Program-made: the position numbers and the translations under genes
In this document: positions 61,221 to 64,000 of the stretch, in pieces
Layout: each line of letters starts with the position of its first letter
Position numbering within the stretch: position 1 is the stretch's first letter
Origin: Symbiodinium natans
Lineage: Eukaryota; Sar; Dinophyceae; Suessiales; Symbiodiniaceae
Assembly: GCA_905221605.1 (NCBI GenBank)
Contig: CAJNDS010002663.1
Span: 62,001-126,000 of the forward strand
Length of the DNA: 64,000 nucleotides
Direction of reading: 5' to 3'
Notes under the pieces: generated by a model
Database searches by the model: none
What the model was told of the DNA's origin: nothing
Seen by the model: only the letters and a program-made list of their open reading frames with translations

Positions 61221-61830
61221 TGCGCTGGAACCCCTTAAAAACATCTCAAAGAAGGTAGCCAGTGGCCCTGAGGAGGTGGGGGCGGAATGGGCTCGCTGGG
61301 GAAACGTGGCAGGGGAAGGCCCTCAAACGTGGCGGGGAAGGGTGGTCGGTGGGCGGTGTGGGCGGTGGGGGCGGTGGGGGCGATGGGGGCGGTGGGGGCG
61401 GGCATGCGCTGGAGCCCCTTAAAAACATCTCAAAGAAGGTAGCCAGTGGCCCTGAAACGTGGCAGGGGGAGGTGGGGGCGGAATGGACTTGCTGGGGCCC
61501 TGAAACGTGGCAGGGGAAGGCACTCAAACGTGGCGGGGGGGGGGGGGGGGGGCGGTGGGCGGTGTGGGTGGTGGGGGCGGTGGGGGGGAGGGGGGGCCCT
61601 GAAGCGAGGCCCTCGTGGGGGGAAGGGGGGCGGTGGGTGTGGGCGGTGGGGGCGGTGGGGGCGGTGGGGGCGGGCATCCGCCCCAGTGGCCCTGAAATGT
61701 GGCAGCGGGAGGTGGGGGCTGAGGAATGGGCTCGCTGGGGCCCTGAAAGGTCCCCCTCAAACGTGGCGGGCTCGCTGGGGGGTCGCTTAGGGGGGGACGG
61801 GGGGGCCCTGAAACGAGGCCTGGTGGGGGA
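60515..61830. repeat. G-rich minisatellite with GGGGGCGGT core
   Basis: About six irregular units of roughly 90-220 bp. Each has GGGGGCGGT runs, then GGGCATGCGCTGGAGCCCCT, then AAAACATCTCAAAGAAGGTA, then CCAGTGGCCCTGAAACGTGG. A pure G tract of about 55 bases lies at 61163-61218. Long Gly-rich or Pro-rich frames result on both strands and are not credible genes. Confidence 0.9.
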
Positions 61831-64000
61831 AGGGGAACTGGGACAAGTACCGGGACCGAAGAAGGAGTGGGGATACGTGAACTATGAGACAATATCGATT
61901 TCATGAACAAACAGGACTGGGACAAGTATCGGGGGCGAACCGGAGTGGGATACGTGAGCTCTGAGAGCATCGCTTACACGGACAGACGAAGGCTTCACGG
62001 GCGCCAACCCCTTAGGGGGGTCGGCGGATAAACAAGATGCAGAGCAAAGCCAAGCCACTCAGGCTCAGACCCATTTTCAGACCCCTTTATGAAGATTTGG
62101 TGCCCCTCGTTTCCGCTGTTTCTTGACATGTTTTGGCAGCCCTATGAATGTTTTTTGGTTCAATTGTTACATCATTTGAAATCTTCTGGCTTTATTTATC
62201 CATTTTGGATGCCTTAAATATGCCTTCATTATTCTCCTTTTTGTCTGTTTTTTTTCTGATATTTTCCCGAGGGTTAAATGGAACAGCGAACAGAAGAGGC
62301 GAACGGACGTGTAGACTTCGACTTGAGAGTCCGGCTGTCGAGAATCTGCTCTACCACCGTGTACCACGTGATAGCACGGTGATGAATGTAAGGAGCGTGC
62401 CGGCCGCTGGTCGCTCTGCTTGGCACTGCTGGCGGACATGCATCGGGGAGGCACCGGCTGCATTCCCTGCCTTTTGTGCGCGTGTGGCACTGTGACTGCC
62501 GTGAGGCCTGCAGCCGGACACAGTGTCTCAGCTCAAGCAGGGCAGAGTTTACATAATATGAATAAAGCGTATTAAAACTAGTATATTTAAAGGGGGAACA
62601 GAATGACATTACATTTTAATTGAGGTTTTCGTTCCCCCGTGAATAATAATAATGGAATGAGGAAAGGGAACAAGAACCCCACTCTGTGTCACTCATGATC
62701 CACCATTAAGTTACTAAATGTACTAGAAAGTTGTGTTCACCTGTCATGAAGTGTTCCCTTTCACCCTTATTATAATTCATGTGTATTCCTAAGGAAATAG
62801 TACTATAAGATAATAAATAATAAATCCTGCATTTGTGCTTATTCTATTCTCTTCACGAATGAGGAAGAAGTAGTAACAACAATTATAAACTTATGAGCGC
62901 AGTGAGTGCATTAATATAGTTTTCTTGCCTTTTTAACCGTATTTTCCCGGATGATAATAAGGTAATGATTGAATGAGGAAATTTAATAAGGAATATGAAG
63001 AGAACATATAAGCAGATGTAGGCTGCTCCACCTACACGCTGAGTCAAAGGTCTCCATGAACACTGTGTTGAGCAGCTTCGCACGTGGTGACGAATGGCAG
63101 AGAGCTACAACCTCAGCTTGCCCAGAATGAGTGAGCGCGTCAAGGCATTAAGTACTATGTCCTTGGGAAAATCTTCAGTTTCTGTCGCGCCTCTCAGTTC
63201 CGGCGAGCATTTTTGGCTCTGCTCAATAGACTGAAGCTCCATCAGGAATACCCATGTCCATGCATGAGAGACGTTTGATCCTTGACGTCTCCAATCGCCC
63301 AACAAGTCAAGAAGTCTTCAACTGAGTGTGTGGGTTTCGAGTGCCCATAGCAGCCAGTTAAACTGTACCCCAACCGACTTGAGCTTCAATACGTGGCGGC
63401 TGATTGATGATCAGCGCGTTCCATGGATCCTGCAGGAATGGCTGCTGCGTGGTGAGACAAAGGGGGCGGGGGTGGGGTAACGTGGAACTGGGGAACTGTT
63501 TGGAACCGTTTCACACAATGTTTCGCAATGTTTCGAAGCACTTGGACCACATTCGGCTCATGAGAGATTAAAAGTGAGGCTTTCTTGTCAGTCAAAGTTA
63601 TGCTGGCGCTGGCATTCTGGATCCTGATGAGCGCCGGGGACCCAAGACTCTTCAGGACTGTTCGCTGGAGATCGTGAGACTCATCTGATGCATGGAGCGA
63701 CACTGAAAGGCCCTCTGTGAATCTTTTGCAGAGACTAAGGCGACCATGATTATCTTCAATGCTGCGCTTCTGATGCCTGCCTGCAAGCTTGTTTGGCAGA
63801 GAGAGACCTAGGGTTTCAGATCAGGTTTCTGCGGTTTAGAGAAAATAGTTACAAGCTGTTAGAAAATACTTTTTCCAACGTGCCGAGGTGCAAGACAACC
63901 TTCGGGTCCTAAGGGTCGTACTGTCGCTGAATATGCTCACCTGCTGATTTTGCAGGCAAGGATTTAGACATCCTGTGTGGCTGACATTCTGGCATCAATC
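61831..64000. other. No recognised gene
   Basis: 61838-61885 is repeated at about 61914-61961 (ACTGGGACAAGTAYCGGG). 62,140-63,010 is AT-rich. The open frame at 62148-62495 and its antisense have no motif. 63,010-64,000 likewise shows nothing identifiable. Confidence 0.45.

Noticed and set aside
60440-61970. Gly-rich and Pro-rich ORFs over the G-rich minisatellite
   Set aside because: Simple translation of GGGGGCGGT repeats; no start context or motif.
62330-62410. tRNA-like string GGTAGAGCA on the - strand
   Set aside because: No matching acceptor stem and no GGTTCGA-type T-loop at the proper distance.

Overview
The window reads as nuclear DNA of a dinoflagellate, most like Symbiodiniaceae/Suessiales. 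This is an inference from several traits. Coding sequence is split into many short exons whose introns start with GC or GA and end in AG, usually with G after the junction. Every recognisable gene lies on the + strand. Telomere-type TTTAGGG repeats are scattered inside the sequence. Simple-sequence and minisatellite DNA is abundant, and a retroelement encodes proteins of a type I associate with dinoflagellates. I saw no rRNA, tRNA or CRISPR array.

Layout. 1.4-3.6 kb: exons of a PPP-family Ser/Thr phosphatase. 4.0-6.9 kb: a 2.86-kb element with terminal inverted repeats, holding a ~520-bp foldback and an AT-rich satellite array. 7.9-10.8 kb: exons with EF-hand-like segments, possibly the C-terminal half of the same gene (a PPEF/RdgC-like phosphatase). 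10.97-12.8 kb: RCC1/ATS1-type propeller repeats. 12.9-18.4 kb: plausible exons of unrecognised proteins.

18.95-25.40 kb: a nearly complete tyrosine-recombinase (DIRS-order) retrotransposon. It has split direct repeats in the order A1-ORFs-B1-A2-B2 and encodes a small membrane protein, a gag-like protein, RT-RNase H, a tyrosine recombinase and a methyltransferase-like domain. Two in-frame stops and frame changes suggest this copy is decayed or needs recoding.

28.1-55.5 kb: about thirty-five exons or exon groups encoding DUF4215 (Myxococcus-type) cysteine-rich repeats, apparently one giant secreted or surface protein gene or a family of tandem genes. In the gaps of this array, on the same strand, lie a bacterial-type metallophosphoesterase gene with introns (28.9-30.5 kb), an intronless propeller-like protein gene (41.15-42.80 kb) and an intronless CCCH zinc-finger gene (47.50-48.27 kb). 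A 100-N assembly gap is at 40,049-40,148.

55.5-64 kb: no recognised gene. It holds TA/TATG microsatellites, opposed telomere-like arrays, a 78-bp minisatellite, a G-rich minisatellite of about 1.3 kb and AT-rich DNA. Exon edges are estimates from reading frame and splice-like AG/GC/GA dinucleotides. No alignment could be run.
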